From contig JFLX01000004.1 in NCBI GenBank assembly GCA_000634215.1, forward strand, positions 1-64,000: a DNA stretch of 64,000 nt, given 5' to 3'. The notes beneath the pieces are model-generated. The model had not been told where the DNA came from and made no database searches. It saw only the letters and a program-made list of their open reading frames with translations. The position numbers were made by a program, and so were the translations under genes. Positions 10,649 to 20,593 of the stretch are shown in pieces; the first letter of the stretch is position 1, and each line of letters begins with the position of its first letter. This DNA comes from Prochlorococcus sp. scB243_495L20. GTDB lineage: Bacteria > Cyanobacteriota > Cyanobacteriia > PCC-6307 > Cyanobiaceae.

Positions 10649-11668
10649 TTGATGAATTATATAAAAGTTAAAGGGCTCTCAAAATCTTATTCAGAAATCA
10701 AGGCTTTAAAAAACTTATCGATGGAAATTGAAGCTGGAACATTATTCGGCATACTAGGCCCAAATGGCGCTGGTAAATCAACACTTATAAAAATACTCGC
10801 TACTTTAATAGAGCCTGATAGTGGAGAAGTTTTAATAAACAATATTAATCTCATAAAAAATTCAAGGAAAATTAGAGAATTAATTGGCTATGTTGCCCAG
10901 GACATTGCACTTGATAAAATATTAACTGGACGAGAGCTTTTGGATTTTCAATCAGATTTATATCACATCAACAAAAACAAAAAATTTGAAAGGATAAAGA
11001 AATTAATAGATCAATTAGAAATGAATGATTGGATTGATCGTAAGTGCGGAACTTATTCAGGGGGAATGAAAAGAAGAATAGATCTTGCAGCTGGACTTTT
11101 ACATTTGCCTCAAGTATTAATATTGGATGAACCTACAGTTGGTTTAGATATTGAAAGTAGAAATATCGTATGGCAACTTTTGAAAGATTTGAGAAATAAT
11201 GGAATGACTATTATTTTAAGCAGTCACTATCTTGATGAAATAGATAAATTGGCAGACAAATTAGTGATAATTGATGATGGAAGAGTTATAGCACAAGGGG
11301 CTCCTGCAGAACTGAAAAACAAATTAGGAGGAGATAGAGTAACTTTGAAAGTAAGAGAATTTAGTAATCAGGAAGAAGCAAAAAATGTATGCCAAATTTT
11401 ATCTTCAATAGATGGAATTAGTCAGATTGTCATAAATGAAGCTCAAGGTTTCTCTATAAATTTTGTAGCAGATAAGGAAAAAGATTTACTTACGAAGCTC
11501 AAAGTGGAATTGGCCTTCTCAAAGTTTGAAATTTTTTCTCTTACTCAAAGTCAGCCAAGCTTGGATGATGTATATCTTCAGAAAACCGGGAAAACATTAT
11601 TGGATGCTGAAATTTCCATGGCAGGGAAAAGAGACCTTAAAAAAGAATCAAAGCAATCAATGCGATAA
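10649..11668 (+). CDS. ABC transporter ATP-binding protein (DrrA/CcmA-like)
   Basis: 339 aa; Walker A GPNGAGKST, signature YSGGMKRR, Walker B LILDEPTVGLD. Confidence 0.92.
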   Translation: MMNYIKVKGLSKSYSEIKALKNLSMEIEAGTLFGILGPNGAGKSTLIKILATLIEPDSGEVLINNINLIKNSRKIRELIGYVAQDIALDKILTGRELLDFQSDLYHINKNKKFERIKKLIDQLEMNDWIDRKCGTYSGGMKRRIDLAAGLLHLPQVLILDEPTVGLDIESRNIVWQLLKDLRNNGMTIILSSHYLDEIDKLADKLVIIDDGRVIAQGAPAELKNKLGGDRVTLKVREFSNQEEAKNVCQILSSIDGISQIVINEAQGFSINFVADKEKDLLTKLKVELAFSKFEIFSLTQSQPSLDDVYLQKTGKTLLDAEISMAGKRDLKKESKQSMR

Positions 11669-11715
11669 AAAACTTCTGGTTAACTAACTATAATGAAAAT
11701 TAATTACTGCTAATT

Positions 11716-12540
11716 ATGGAATTAAAACAGTATAATTTATTTTTTTTATATCAAGAAACATTTGCCTTAACAAAGAGATTATTTATTCAATTAAAAAGAA
11801 GACCATCAACTCTCTTAGCTGGAATATTACAACCTATTATTTGGCTTTTTTTATTTGGGGCATTATTCTCTAAAGCTCCTGAAGGTTTTTTACCAGGAGT
11901 TGATTCTTATGGAAATTTTTTAGGAGCAGGACTTATTGTTTTTACTGCTTTTAGCGGAGCCCTAAATTCTGGTCTTCCTTTAATGTTTGATAGAGAGTTT
12001 GGATTTCTTAATAGATTACTTGTAGCTCCTTTAACCAGTAGATTATCCATAGTTTTATCTTCTTTTTTTTATATAACAATCTTGAGCTTTGTTCAGAGTA
12101 TTGTAATAATGGTTGTTTCATTCATTTTGGGTTATGGATGGCCCAACTTATATGGTTTAGGAATTGTTTTTACAACATTAATTCTATTAGTTCTTTTTGT
12201 AACATCAATAAGTTTATGTTTAGCTTTTGTTTTGCCCGGACATATTGAATTAATCGCTCTTATATTTGTGATAAATTTACCTCTTCTTTTTGCAAGTACT
12301 GCTTTGGCTCCAATTTCTTTCATGCCAAATTGGCTTGGGTGGTTGGCTTCATTAAATCCATTAACTTTTGCGATCGAACCTATTAGGACTGCTTATACAG
12401 GAACTATGAATTTAGAGTTAGTGGCTTTACATGCTCCATATGGTGATTTATCTTGTAAGAGTTGTATATCAATTTTATTTTCTTTAACAGTTTTATCCTT
12501 GATTATCATAAGGCCTTTGTTAAATAAGAAGTTAAATTAA
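11716..12540 (+). CDS. ABC-2 type multidrug/export permease
   Basis: 274 aa; ABC-2 membrane domain, partner of the upstream ATPase. Confidence 0.88.
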   Translation: MELKQYNLFFLYQETFALTKRLFIQLKRRPSTLLAGILQPIIWLFLFGALFSKAPEGFLPGVDSYGNFLGAGLIVFTAFSGALNSGLPLMFDREFGFLNRLLVAPLTSRLSIVLSSFFYITILSFVQSIVIMVVSFILGYGWPNLYGLGIVFTTLILLVLFVTSISLCLAFVLPGHIELIALIFVINLPLLFASTALAPISFMPNWLGWLASLNPLTFAIEPIRTAYTGTMNLELVALHAPYGDLSCKSCISILFSLTVLSLIIIRPLLNKKLN

Positions 12541-12547
12541 TAAATTT

Positions 12548-12979
12548 ATGCTTTTAAAAAATCATCTAATCGAAGTTTTTAAAAAAGCCTCTAAAGAAAA
12601 TAATTTTTTGCTTAAAGAAAATATTGTTCTTAAGTGGGTTCATAGATTTGGGATTGATTCTTTAAATGATTTATTAATCCATAGTCCAGAACAAAAGGAA
12701 AATCATGAAGAAGAAAATCAAGAACAAATAAGTTTAATTGATGAAAATCATGAAGAAGAAAATCAAGAACAAATAAGACTTGAATCTTTTAAAACTTTAG
12801 AAAATTTAGAAGAAACAAATTGTGAATCAAATTACTTAAAAATTTCTAAGAATAATCAGTTCTTTAATACTAAACAAGATTCTAATCAAATAAATCAATA
12901 TATTAAAACCCCAAAATTACCACTACCTAATATTAAAAATTTAAGAAAATGGATTAATAAAGATAAAAAAGCTAGTTAA
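12548..12979 (+). CDS. Uncharacterised acidic protein with internal 15-aa tandem duplication
   Basis: 143 aa ORF directly after the ABC permease; (D/K)ENHEEENQEQI(S/R)L duplicated. Confidence 0.6.
   Translation: MLLKNHLIEVFKKASKENNFLLKENIVLKWVHRFGIDSLNDLLIHSPEQKENHEEENQEQISLIDENHEEENQEQIRLESFKTLENLEETNCESNYLKISKNNQFFNTKQDSNQINQYIKTPKLPLPNIKNLRKWINKDKKAS
12698..12777 (+). repeat. 45-bp-period direct repeat (35-bp identical arms)
   Basis: GAAAATCATGAAGAAGAAAATCAAGAACAAATAAG at 12698-12732 and again at 12743-12777. Confidence 0.9.
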
Positions 12980-12983
12980 CTTT

Positions 12984-13133
12984 TTACATCATACCTGGCA
13001 TACCCATTCCGCCCATACCTGGCATCCCCATGCCACCCATACCTGGCATCCCCATGCCACCCATACCTGGCGTACCCATTCCGCCCATACCTGGCATCCC
13101 CATGCCACCCATGCCACCCATGCCACCCATTGG
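12984..13133 (-). repeat. 24-bp-unit repeat encoding GMGGMGMP tail of GroEL
   Basis: Repeated cccatacctggcatccccatgccac-type units on + strand; encodes at least four GMGGMG(M/T)P units. Confidence 0.85.
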
Positions 13134-14738
13134 ATCTCCACCTGGTCCTCCTAGGGCAGCGGCTTCAGGCTCTGGAATGTCAGCCATCGCAACTTCTGTT
13201 GTAAGGAGCATAGCTGCAATAGATACTGAATCTTGAAGAGCTAATCTTATTACTTTGGTTGGATCTAATATTCCTGAATCTTTTAAATCCTCATATTTTC
13301 CTGAATTAGCATTGAAGCCTTTTTTAATTCTTTTAATTTCAGCGACAACTACATCACCATTGAAACCAGCATTTTTTGCTATTTGTTTAGTAGGTTCCAA
13401 AAGGGCTTCTTTTACTATATTTATCCCTGTTCTTAAATCATCGGAAGATGTTGGACTTAAATTTAAAAGGTCATCTGATATTTCAATTAAAGTCTGTCCA
13501 CCGCCAGAAACTACACCCTCTTCAATTGCAGCTTTCGTAGCATTAAGGGAATCTTCGATTCTTAACTTTTTGTACTTCATCTCTGTTTCTGTTGCAGCCC
13601 CAACTTTGATTAGAGCTACTCCTCCAGCTAGTTTTGCTATCCTTTCATTAATTTTGTCCTGATCATACTCTGAGTCAGTTATCTCAACTTCTCTCTTTAA
13701 TTCTTCTACTCGCGCTTTAACCAAATCTTTAGTGTCTTCGAAGGCAACAATCGTAGTTTTGTCCTTCGTGATAGTTATTTTTTTTGCTTTGCCTAAATCA
13801 TTAATCGATACTTTATCAAGTGTCATCGATTTATCCTCACTAATTAACTTAGCTCCAGTAAGAATAGCAATATCTTCAAGGGCAGCTTTTCTTCTCTCGC
13901 CAAATAACGGAGCTCTTACGGAAGCTACGTTTAAAACTCCACTATTCTTATTCAAAACCAAGGTGGATAAAGCCTCTCCTTCGATATCTTCAGCAAGAAT
14001 TAGAAAAGGAGAGCCTGACTTCTGAATTTCTTCAAGTATTGGAACCAGATCAACTAAAGTTGAAATTTTTTGATCAGTTATTAATATTTTAGGGTTTTCA
14101 AGTTCACAAACTTGTCTTTCTTGGTCTGTCACGAAATATGGAGAACTATAGCCTCTATCAAAAGACATTCCTTCAGTTATATCTAATTCTGTATCTAGTG
14201 ATTGAGATTCTTCTACAGTAATTACGCCATCTGAAGTAACAATATCCATTGCCTTTGATATTATAGATCCAATTTCTTCATCACCTCCAGCACTAACTGT
14301 TGCAACTTTTTGGATATCAGAACCACTTAATGAAATACTTTTGGAACTTAATTTCTCTAAGACAAAAGCTAGGCCTGCCTCCATACCTTTTTTTAACTCC
14401 ATGGGGTTTGCACCAGAAGCAATATTTTTTAATCCCTCCTGAACCATCTTCTGAGTCAAGATGGTGGCTGTTGTTGTCCCATCTCCTGCACTCTCTTTTG
14501 TCTTGGATGCAACTTGTTCTATTAATTTCGCACCCAAATTAGAAATAGGGTTATCAATCTCAATTTCTTTAGCAACTGTTGAGCCATCTCTAACTATATC
14601 GGGCGAACCAAATTTTCTCTCTATTACTACGTTTTTTGCTTTTGGCCCAATAGTAACCTTTACCGCATTAGCTACGAAATTTACACCTTTTTCTAGCGCT
14701 TCTCTTGATTCATTAGAAAAACTTAACTGCTTAGCCAT
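12984..14738 (-). CDS. groEL: 60-kDa chaperonin GroEL (solitary copy, no adjacent groES)
   Basis: 584 aa; classic GroEL ([10 protein letters not shown]-type, [19 protein letters not shown]) with long Gly/Met-rich tail. Confidence 0.96.
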   Translation of the reverse strand: MAKQLSFSNESREALEKGVNFVANAVKVTIGPKAKNVVIERKFGSPDIVRDGSTVAKEIEIDNPISNLGAKLIEQVASKTKESAGDGTTTATILTQKMVQEGLKNIASGANPMELKKGMEAGLAFVLEKLSSKSISLSGSDIQKVATVSAGGDEEIGSIISKAMDIVTSDGVITVEESQSLDTELDITEGMSFDRGYSSPYFVTDQERQVCELENPKILITDQKISTLVDLVPILEEIQKSGSPFLILAEDIEGEALSTLVLNKNSGVLNVASVRAPLFGERRKAALEDIAILTGAKLISEDKSMTLDKVSINDLGKAKKITITKDKTTIVAFEDTKDLVKARVEELKREVEITDSEYDQDKINERIAKLAGGVALIKVGAATETEMKYKKLRIEDSLNATKAAIEEGVVSGGGQTLIEISDDLLNLSPTSSDDLRTGINIVKEALLEPTKQIAKNAGFNGDVVVAEIKRIKKGFNANSGKYEDLKDSGILDPTKVIRLALQDSVSIAAMLLTTEVAMADIPEPEAAALGGPGGDPMGGMGGMGGMGMPGMGGMGTPGMGGMGMPGMGGMGMPGMGGMGMPGMM

Positions 14739-14869
14739 GTTTACTCGAACTTTAGTCTTATTCTAATCTCCCATAGAATCATTTTTAAGGGATATTTAAT
14801 TAAGTGGGGAAAGCCGAATTTCTTTTAAATAGACATACAAATTAACTCAAATAAGAGTATCTTTAAGTT

Positions 14870-15049
14870 ATGGAAGAAACAAATAATCTTATTTTTACTC
14901 TTACCGCAATCTTCGCGATTGCTATGACATTGATATACTTCCCTTTAAGATTTTTCTTGACATTAACTGCTAGAAGTCGAAGACTAAAACTTTTACAAAA
15001 AATTAGAAGGTTGAGAGATGAATTAGGCCAGCCTTATGAAAGTACATAA
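14870..15049 (+). CDS. Small (59 aa) membrane protein, uncharacterised
   Basis: ATG 14870 to TAA 15049: MEETNNLIFTLTAIFAIAMTLIYFPLRFFLTLTARSRRLKLLQKIRRLRDELGQPYEST*; one TM helix plus basic tail; too short for the ORF track; ends exactly where fabG ends. Confidence 0.65.
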   Translation: MEETNNLIFTLTAIFAIAMTLIYFPLRFFLTLTARSRRLKLLQKIRRLRDELGQPYEST

Positions 15050-15799
15050 CTAAATACTCATACCACCGTCTATACTAATTGTCTGTCCGGTAATGTAACT
15101 TCCTGCATCACTTGAAACTAAGAATGAAACTAAGGTTGCAATTTGAGTACAACTTCCTAATTTCCCTAAAGGAATAACTTTTAGAATCTCTTCAATATTA
15201 AGTTTTTCAGTCATCTCTGTTTCTATAAAACCTGGAGCTATAGCATTAACATTTATACCTCTTGAGGCAAATTCTTTAGCACAAGTTTTGGTAAATCCAA
15301 TAACTCCAGCTTTAGCTGCAGAATAATTTGCTTGACCAGGATTACCAATTATTCCAACAACAGATGAAATATTTACGATGCTACCACTTCTTTTTTTCAT
15401 CATAAATTTTGAAGCATATTTTGTACAAAGAAAAACTCCTTTTAAGTTTGTATTTAGTACATCATCCCATTGTTCCGATTTCATTCTCATCAATAGTCCA
15501 TCTCTAGTAATTCCAGCATTGTTAATAAGGATATCAATGGTGCCATTAATTTTGATTATTTCTTCAAAAGCTGAACTTACAGAATCCTCTTTTGAAACAT
15601 CAAATTTTAATTTATGAGCTTTACCTCCTGAATTTTTTATTAAATTTACAACTTCTTCAGCTTTTTCATCAGAAGAAGAGTAATTGATAAAAACTTCTGC
15701 TCCCAATCGGCTTAGTTCTAAAGCAATTTCTTTACCAATTCCTCTGCTAGCTCCAGTGATTAAAGCAACTTTGCCTGATAATGAATCTTTATTGGACAT
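15050..15799 (-). CDS. fabG: 3-oxoacyl-ACP reductase
   Basis: 249 aa SDR; TGASRGIGKEIA, NNAGITRDGLLMRM, YSAAKAGVIGFTK. Confidence 0.94.
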   Translation of the reverse strand: MSNKDSLSGKVALITGASRGIGKEIALELSRLGAEVFINYSSSDEKAEEVVNLIKNSGGKAHKLKFDVSKEDSVSSAFEEIIKINGTIDILINNAGITRDGLLMRMKSEQWDDVLNTNLKGVFLCTKYASKFMMKKRSGSIVNISSVVGIIGNPGQANYSAAKAGVIGFTKTCAKEFASRGINVNAIAPGFIETEMTEKLNIEEILKVIPLGKLGSCTQIATLVSFLVSSDAGSYITGQTISIDGGMSI

Positions 15800-15891
15800 T
15801 ATGAAATTTTATAATTTTCAATCGTAGTACTATTTGTGTAAAGATATTGCTTTTATTTATAATTGTCTAGAAAACATTAAGTCCTTCTATT

Positions 15892-16563
15892 GTGCACTTT
15901 TTAATACCAGCTGCAGGGAGTGGTAGCAGAATGAAAGCTGGAAAAAATAAATTACTTATTGATTTAGAGGGTGAGTCTTTGATTTATTGGACACTTAAAT
16001 CTGTATTTTCTGCAAGCTCAACAAACTGGGTTGGAATAATTGGGCAACCGAAAGATAAAAACTTATTACTAAATTCAGCTAAGGATTTTGCCCATAAAGT
16101 TCATTGGATTAATGGTGGTGAAACCAGACAACAGTCAGTTTTTAATGGTTTAAAAGCGTTACCAAAAGATGCTGAAAAAGTTTTAATACATGATGGCGCT
16201 AGATGTCTAATTAATCCTGGATTGATAGACCTTTGTGCCAAGCAATTAGATGAATATGAAGCTGTAATTTTAGCTACTAAGGTAACAGACACTATAAAGA
16301 TTGTTGATAATGAAGGTTTTATTAAAGAAACACCAGATAGAAATTATTTATGGGCAGCGCAAACTCCTCAGGGCTTTTTAGTAGATAGATTAAAAAAAGC
16401 TCATAAGATGGCAATTGATAAAAAATGGAAAGTCACAGATGATGCTTCTCTATTCGAAATGCTTAATTGGAAAGTGAAGATTATTGAAGGAACTTATTCA
16501 AATATAAAAATTACATCCCCTATAGATTTGAAAATAGCAAAACTTTTTGTGAAGAACTCCTAG
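15892..16563 (+). CDS. ispD: 2-C-methyl-D-erythritol 4-phosphate cytidylyltransferase
   Basis: 223 aa; PAAGSGSRMKAGKNK, VLIHDGARCL, AAQTPQGF. Confidence 0.94.
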   Translation: MHFLIPAAGSGSRMKAGKNKLLIDLEGESLIYWTLKSVFSASSTNWVGIIGQPKDKNLLLNSAKDFAHKVHWINGGETRQQSVFNGLKALPKDAEKVLIHDGARCLINPGLIDLCAKQLDEYEAVILATKVTDTIKIVDNEGFIKETPDRNYLWAAQTPQGFLVDRLKKAHKMAIDKKWKVTDDASLFEMLNWKVKIIEGTYSNIKITSPIDLKIAKLFVKNS

Positions 16564-17433
16564 TTAAAAAGGTGTATCGATACTAAGAATGCCGTTGTCA
16601 CCATTTAAGGTTGCTTCATACCCTAACGGGACGCATGCATTCCCTGATATATGGCCTATTGGGAGATCAAAAAGAATAGGAAAATCGAACTCTTGAAGTC
16701 TTTCAATAATGCAGTTTTTTAGTAAATCTTTCCATTCAAGGTCGCAGGAATCATTAGAAAAACTTCCGAATCCAATACCCGCAATTTCAGATATTGTTTT
16801 AGTCATCCTAAGGTAAGTCAACATGCGATCAATTTTATAAATATCTTCATTAATGTCTTCAAAAATTATTATTTTCCCTTTGCAATCTGGAAAGTGATTA
16901 GTACCAATTAAAAAAGTGGCAATAGTTAAGTTAGAAACTATTATCTCTCCTTTCGCTTTCCCACCTCTTAAAGGGATTCCTATTATGTCCTCAACATATC
17001 CCTCAAAAAGTAAATTTCTTAATCTCTCAAGACTCCACTCTGGCTCTTTGAAAAGGCTTGTAACCATGGGGCCATGGATAGAACCTATAAATCCTTGGGA
17101 ATATTTAGATAGTAATAAAGAACATGTATCTGAGAATCCAAGCATTAAACCATTTTGCCAATTAGGTTCTTTTTCTAAAAGTCTTGCTGAACCCCAGCCT
17201 CCTTTTGCAAAAATGATTAGCTTACTATTTTGTGCTTTTTCAAGTTCTTCAAATCTAGTTAGATCATTACCTGCAAAATAACTAAATTTTTTTGATAGAG
17301 AATTATTTTCATTAATTTCCAAACCCCAGTTTTTTAAGATTTCTATGCCTTTTTGAAAATTTTCGTCTTCATCAATAAAGGAGCCAGGAGCTAAGATATC
17401 TATTAAATCCCCTTTTTTTAATCTAAAAACCAT
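16564..17433 (-). CDS. LD-carboxypeptidase (S66 family)
   Basis: 289 aa; FAKGGWGSARLL, IHGPMVTSL, FEDINEDIYKIDRML. Confidence 0.88.
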   Translation of the reverse strand: MVFRLKKGDLIDILAPGSFIDEDENFQKGIEILKNWGLEINENNSLSKKFSYFAGNDLTRFEELEKAQNSKLIIFAKGGWGSARLLEKEPNWQNGLMLGFSDTCSLLLSKYSQGFIGSIHGPMVTSLFKEPEWSLERLRNLLFEGYVEDIIGIPLRGGKAKGEIIVSNLTIATFLIGTNHFPDCKGKIIIFEDINEDIYKIDRMLTYLRMTKTISEIAGIGFGSFSNDSCDLEWKDLLKNCIIERLQEFDFPILFDLPIGHISGNACVPLGYEATLNGDNGILSIDTPF

Positions 17434-17442
17434 ATTTAGAAT

Positions 17443-18351
17443 TTATGAGGCAATAATAATTCCTAATAAAATGACTCCTCCATAAATTGATTGATTTTTG
17501 AAGTGATTGCCAATATTTTTTATTGATTGCTTTTCCTCAGGAAATACTTTTATTATATCTCTCTGCATTAAGATTGATGTTGCAAGCCAAATTGGCCAAA
17601 AAATAAAATCCATTTGATTAATAAATCCGCATATTGCGAGAAAAAAAGAAGTTAAAAAATAACAAATTTGAATGGTTATTTTTGTATTGTTCTGGAGGTT
17701 AACAGCGGAACTATTAATTCCAATTTTGATATCATATTTTTTATCTGCTAAAGCATAAATCGTGTCAAAGCCAAAAGTCCAAAAAATGGTAGCAAGCCAG
17801 CAAAATAATAAAACAATACTATTTAAATTGCCTTCATTTGCAGCCCAGGGAATTAAGACAGCAAAACCCCAGCATATGGATAAGATTAATTGAGGATATT
17901 TAAACCATCTTTTGGCAGAAGGATAAATTAAAATGATAGGTAAAGCTAAAAAAGCAAGTGAAATTGAAAGGATTCTTCCAGGCTGAGGTAGTGACAAAGT
18001 TAGAAAGAAGCTACATAAAATTAAAAACAAAAGAATTGAATAAGCTGTTTTAAGACTGATTTTATTTGCAGCTAAAGGTCTATTTTTTGTCCTAACAACT
18101 CTTTGATCAATTTTTTTGTCCCAAATATCATTAACCACGCAGCCTAATCCACTTACTAGTAGTCCTCCCAGTATTATTCTTAGCAACATTAAAAATGTTG
18201 GATTAGCGTCTGGGGTTAAATATAAACTCCATCCAGCAGGAATAAGTAAGATCATTCTTCCAGTCGGCTTATTCCACCTTAATAATTCAAATAAAGTACT
18301 TAATTTAATTTGTCGATTTTTATTTTGCATATGACCTATTGTATATTTCAT
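17443..18351 (-). CDS. ubiA: 4-hydroxybenzoate polyprenyltransferase (UbiA family)
   Basis: 302 aa; NDIWDKKIDQRVVRTKNRPLAA; true start probably MQNKNRQ. Confidence 0.9.
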   Translation of the reverse strand: MKYTIGHMQNKNRQIKLSTLFELLRWNKPTGRMILLIPAGWSLYLTPDANPTFLMLLRIILGGLLVSGLGCVVNDIWDKKIDQRVVRTKNRPLAANKISLKTAYSILLFLILCSFFLTLSLPQPGRILSISLAFLALPIILIYPSAKRWFKYPQLILSICWGFAVLIPWAANEGNLNSIVLLFCWLATIFWTFGFDTIYALADKKYDIKIGINSSAVNLQNNTKITIQICYFLTSFFLAICGFINQMDFIFWPIWLATSILMQRDIIKVFPEEKQSIKNIGNHFKNQSIYGGVILLGIIIAS

Positions 18352-18455
18352 AACTTTAAATAATCTTACTAGGATTAAGTGATTTCTATTATTTAATAAT
18401 CAATGTTGGGTATATTTATTAATGGATTAAAGATATCTTCGTCTTATAAAAAGAA

Positions 18456-20051
18456 ATGATACTGAAACAAGATTTAAGATATTTTCAAGAAAAGCAAATT
18501 TTAGTAGCTTCTATAGATATTGGAACTAACTCTACACATCTCTTGATAGCAGAAATTAATCTAGAATTAAAATCATTTTCAATAAAATTTACTGATAAAT
18601 CAACCACTCGTCTTGGAGAAAGAGATGAGGAGGGTAATCTTACTGAAGAATCAATCCAAAGGGCATTAGTTACTCTTAAGCGATTTAAGGAATACTGTAA
18701 AAGTAATGGAGTAAAACAAATAGTAACTGCAGCAACAAGTGCAGTTAGGGAAGCCCCAAACGGTCAAGATTTTATTAGAAGAGTTCTTGATGAAACTGAT
18801 ATTCAAATAGAAATGATAAGTGGTTCTGAGGAAGCCAGATTAATTTACCTTGGTGTTCTTTCTGGTATGTCTTTTGAAGATCAGTCTTTTGTAATCATAG
18901 ATATTGGAGGAGGATCTACAGAATTAATACTTGCAGATAAAAAAGATGCTATAGCTCTTACCAGTTCGAGAATTGGTGCGGTAAGACTAAAAAATGATTT
19001 TTTAAATAAAGGGTCTATAACTTCAGGAAGATCGAGTTTTTTAACAACTTTTATTAAAGGATCTTTAGAACCATCTGTTCGAAAAATAAAAAGTAGATCT
19101 AAGGGAGATAAGCCTTTATCTATGGTTGCAACCAGTGGCACTGCAACCTCATTAGGAAATTTGATTTCAGATGATTTGGGAGAATCTAAACAAAAGTTGC
19201 ATGGTTATAAATTCAAAAGGGAAAATTTACAAAATGTATTGGAAAAACTTATTAAATTGCCAGTTTCGGAAATCAAGAAAATACCTTCATTAAGTGAGAG
19301 AAGAGCAGAAATAATTATTCCAGGAGCATTGATATTAAACACCGCAATGGAGATGTTGAACTTTGATGAATTAACTATAAGTGAGAGGGCGCTTCGAGAG
19401 GGTTTGGTTGTGGATTGGATGCTTCGTAAAGGGATAATTAAAAATGAGTTAAATATTCAAGGCAATATTAGAAAAACAACTATACTTCATCAGGCCAGAA
19501 AGTTTGGAGTAGATAATACAAGAGCTGAGAAAGTTATTGATATTGCCTTTCAAATCTATGATCAGACAAAAAATATCTTTCATAGCGATAATGACCCTAA
19601 ATCTAAAGAACTTCTTTGGGCAGCTTCTAATCTTTATAATTGTGGGAAATATGTGAATGTTGGTTCATATCACAAACACTCTTGGTACTTAATAAAAAAT
19701 TGTGAGTTGTTGGGATATTCTGAAGCAGAAACAAATATTATTGCTTCAATTGCTAGATACCATAGAAAGACTTTACCCAAGAAAAGACATGAGTCTTGGC
19801 AAAATTTAATATCCAAAGAAGATAAAACATTAGTTCTTGAAATGTCATTAATCCTGAGACTAGCAGCAGCTCTTGATCAAAGACCTGACAAGGTGATCTC
19901 CTCAGTTCAAATAAAATTGCAGGAAAATAATCTTACATTTCAACTTTTACCTTTAGATAGAAACCATGATCTTCTTCTTGAAAAATGGAACTTAGGATTA
20001 TGCCGTAATGTAATAAAAGAACTAAAGAATTTGGAATTAAAAGTTATTTAG
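18456..20051 (+). CDS. ppx: Exopolyphosphatase (Ppx/GppA)
   Basis: 531 aa; DIGTNSTHLLIAE, IDIGGGSTELIL, C-terminal HD-like region. Confidence 0.92.
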   Translation: MILKQDLRYFQEKQILVASIDIGTNSTHLLIAEINLELKSFSIKFTDKSTTRLGERDEEGNLTEESIQRALVTLKRFKEYCKSNGVKQIVTAATSAVREAPNGQDFIRRVLDETDIQIEMISGSEEARLIYLGVLSGMSFEDQSFVIIDIGGGSTELILADKKDAIALTSSRIGAVRLKNDFLNKGSITSGRSSFLTTFIKGSLEPSVRKIKSRSKGDKPLSMVATSGTATSLGNLISDDLGESKQKLHGYKFKRENLQNVLEKLIKLPVSEIKKIPSLSERRAEIIIPGALILNTAMEMLNFDELTISERALREGLVVDWMLRKGIIKNELNIQGNIRKTTILHQARKFGVDNTRAEKVIDIAFQIYDQTKNIFHSDNDPKSKELLWAASNLYNCGKYVNVGSYHKHSWYLIKNCELLGYSEAETNIIASIARYHRKTLPKKRHESWQNLISKEDKTLVLEMSLILRLAAALDQRPDKVISSVQIKLQENNLTFQLLPLDRNHDLLLEKWNLGLCRNVIKELKNLELKVI

Positions 20052-20538
20052 TTTTTTTAATAAGTTCTTGTTTCGGAGTTTGATTCTGAGAAGAATCTGA
20101 AAATAAATTGAAAATTAAGGACGAGGCGATTAGTCCGAGAAAGCCTGAAATTAAAATAAATATTAGGAATCCTAGTGGATTAAAATTCTTAGATTGCCTA
20201 GTTTTATAGTTTTTTTTGGAAACTTCTTCAACTATTTCTTCAATTTTCACTTCTTTCCTCTCTGTCTTGAATTCATCCATTAAAAATTCTGTATCAACTT
20301 TTAGCTTCTGTGAAATCCTTCTAATCATTGCTTTGATAAATACTTTTTCAGGTAGTTTTTCTTCATTACCTTCCTCTATGGCTTCAAGTTGATGAGCTCC
20401 AATTTTTAGATCAGAAGCCAATTCTTCAATTGATTGATTTTTACTTAACCTAGCCTCTTTAATGAAATTTCCAATTCTTTTTAGAGAGGAATCTCCTCCT
20501 TTATTGTTGATTTCCGAAACAGATTTTATTTCTTTCAA
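20044..20538 (-). CDS. RodZ-like helix-turn-helix membrane protein
   Basis: 164 aa; HTH_25-like GNFIKEARLSKNQSIEELASDLKIGAHQLEAIEEGNEEKLPEKVFIKAMIRR then a TM helix. Confidence 0.75.
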   Translation of the reverse strand: MKEIKSVSEINNKGGDSSLKRIGNFIKEARLSKNQSIEELASDLKIGAHQLEAIEEGNEEKLPEKVFIKAMIRRISQKLKVDTEFLMDEFKTERKEVKIEEIVEEVSKKNYKTRQSKNFNPLGFLIFILISGFLGLIASSLIFNLFSDSSQNQTPKQELIKKTK

Positions 20539-20593
20539 AGCAAATAAATTTTTACTAATTATAGTAATTAATATTTTTCTATCAACATTAAGA

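Noticed and set aside
12960-12980. AAAAAG...CTTTTT inverted repeat at the convergent ORF/groEL junction as a terminator
   Set aside because: Only a 6-bp all-AT arm with weak extension; not distinguishable from background in this AT-rich sequence.
12984-13133. Possible CRISPR/minisatellite from regular repeats in the groEL end
   Set aside because: Repeats are in frame, contiguous (no unique spacers) and encode the GroEL Gly/Met tail.
13030-14766. Several + strand ORFs of 68-135 aa opposite groEL
   Set aside because: They are antisense shadow ORFs of a highly conserved gene; the groEL frame explains the sequence.
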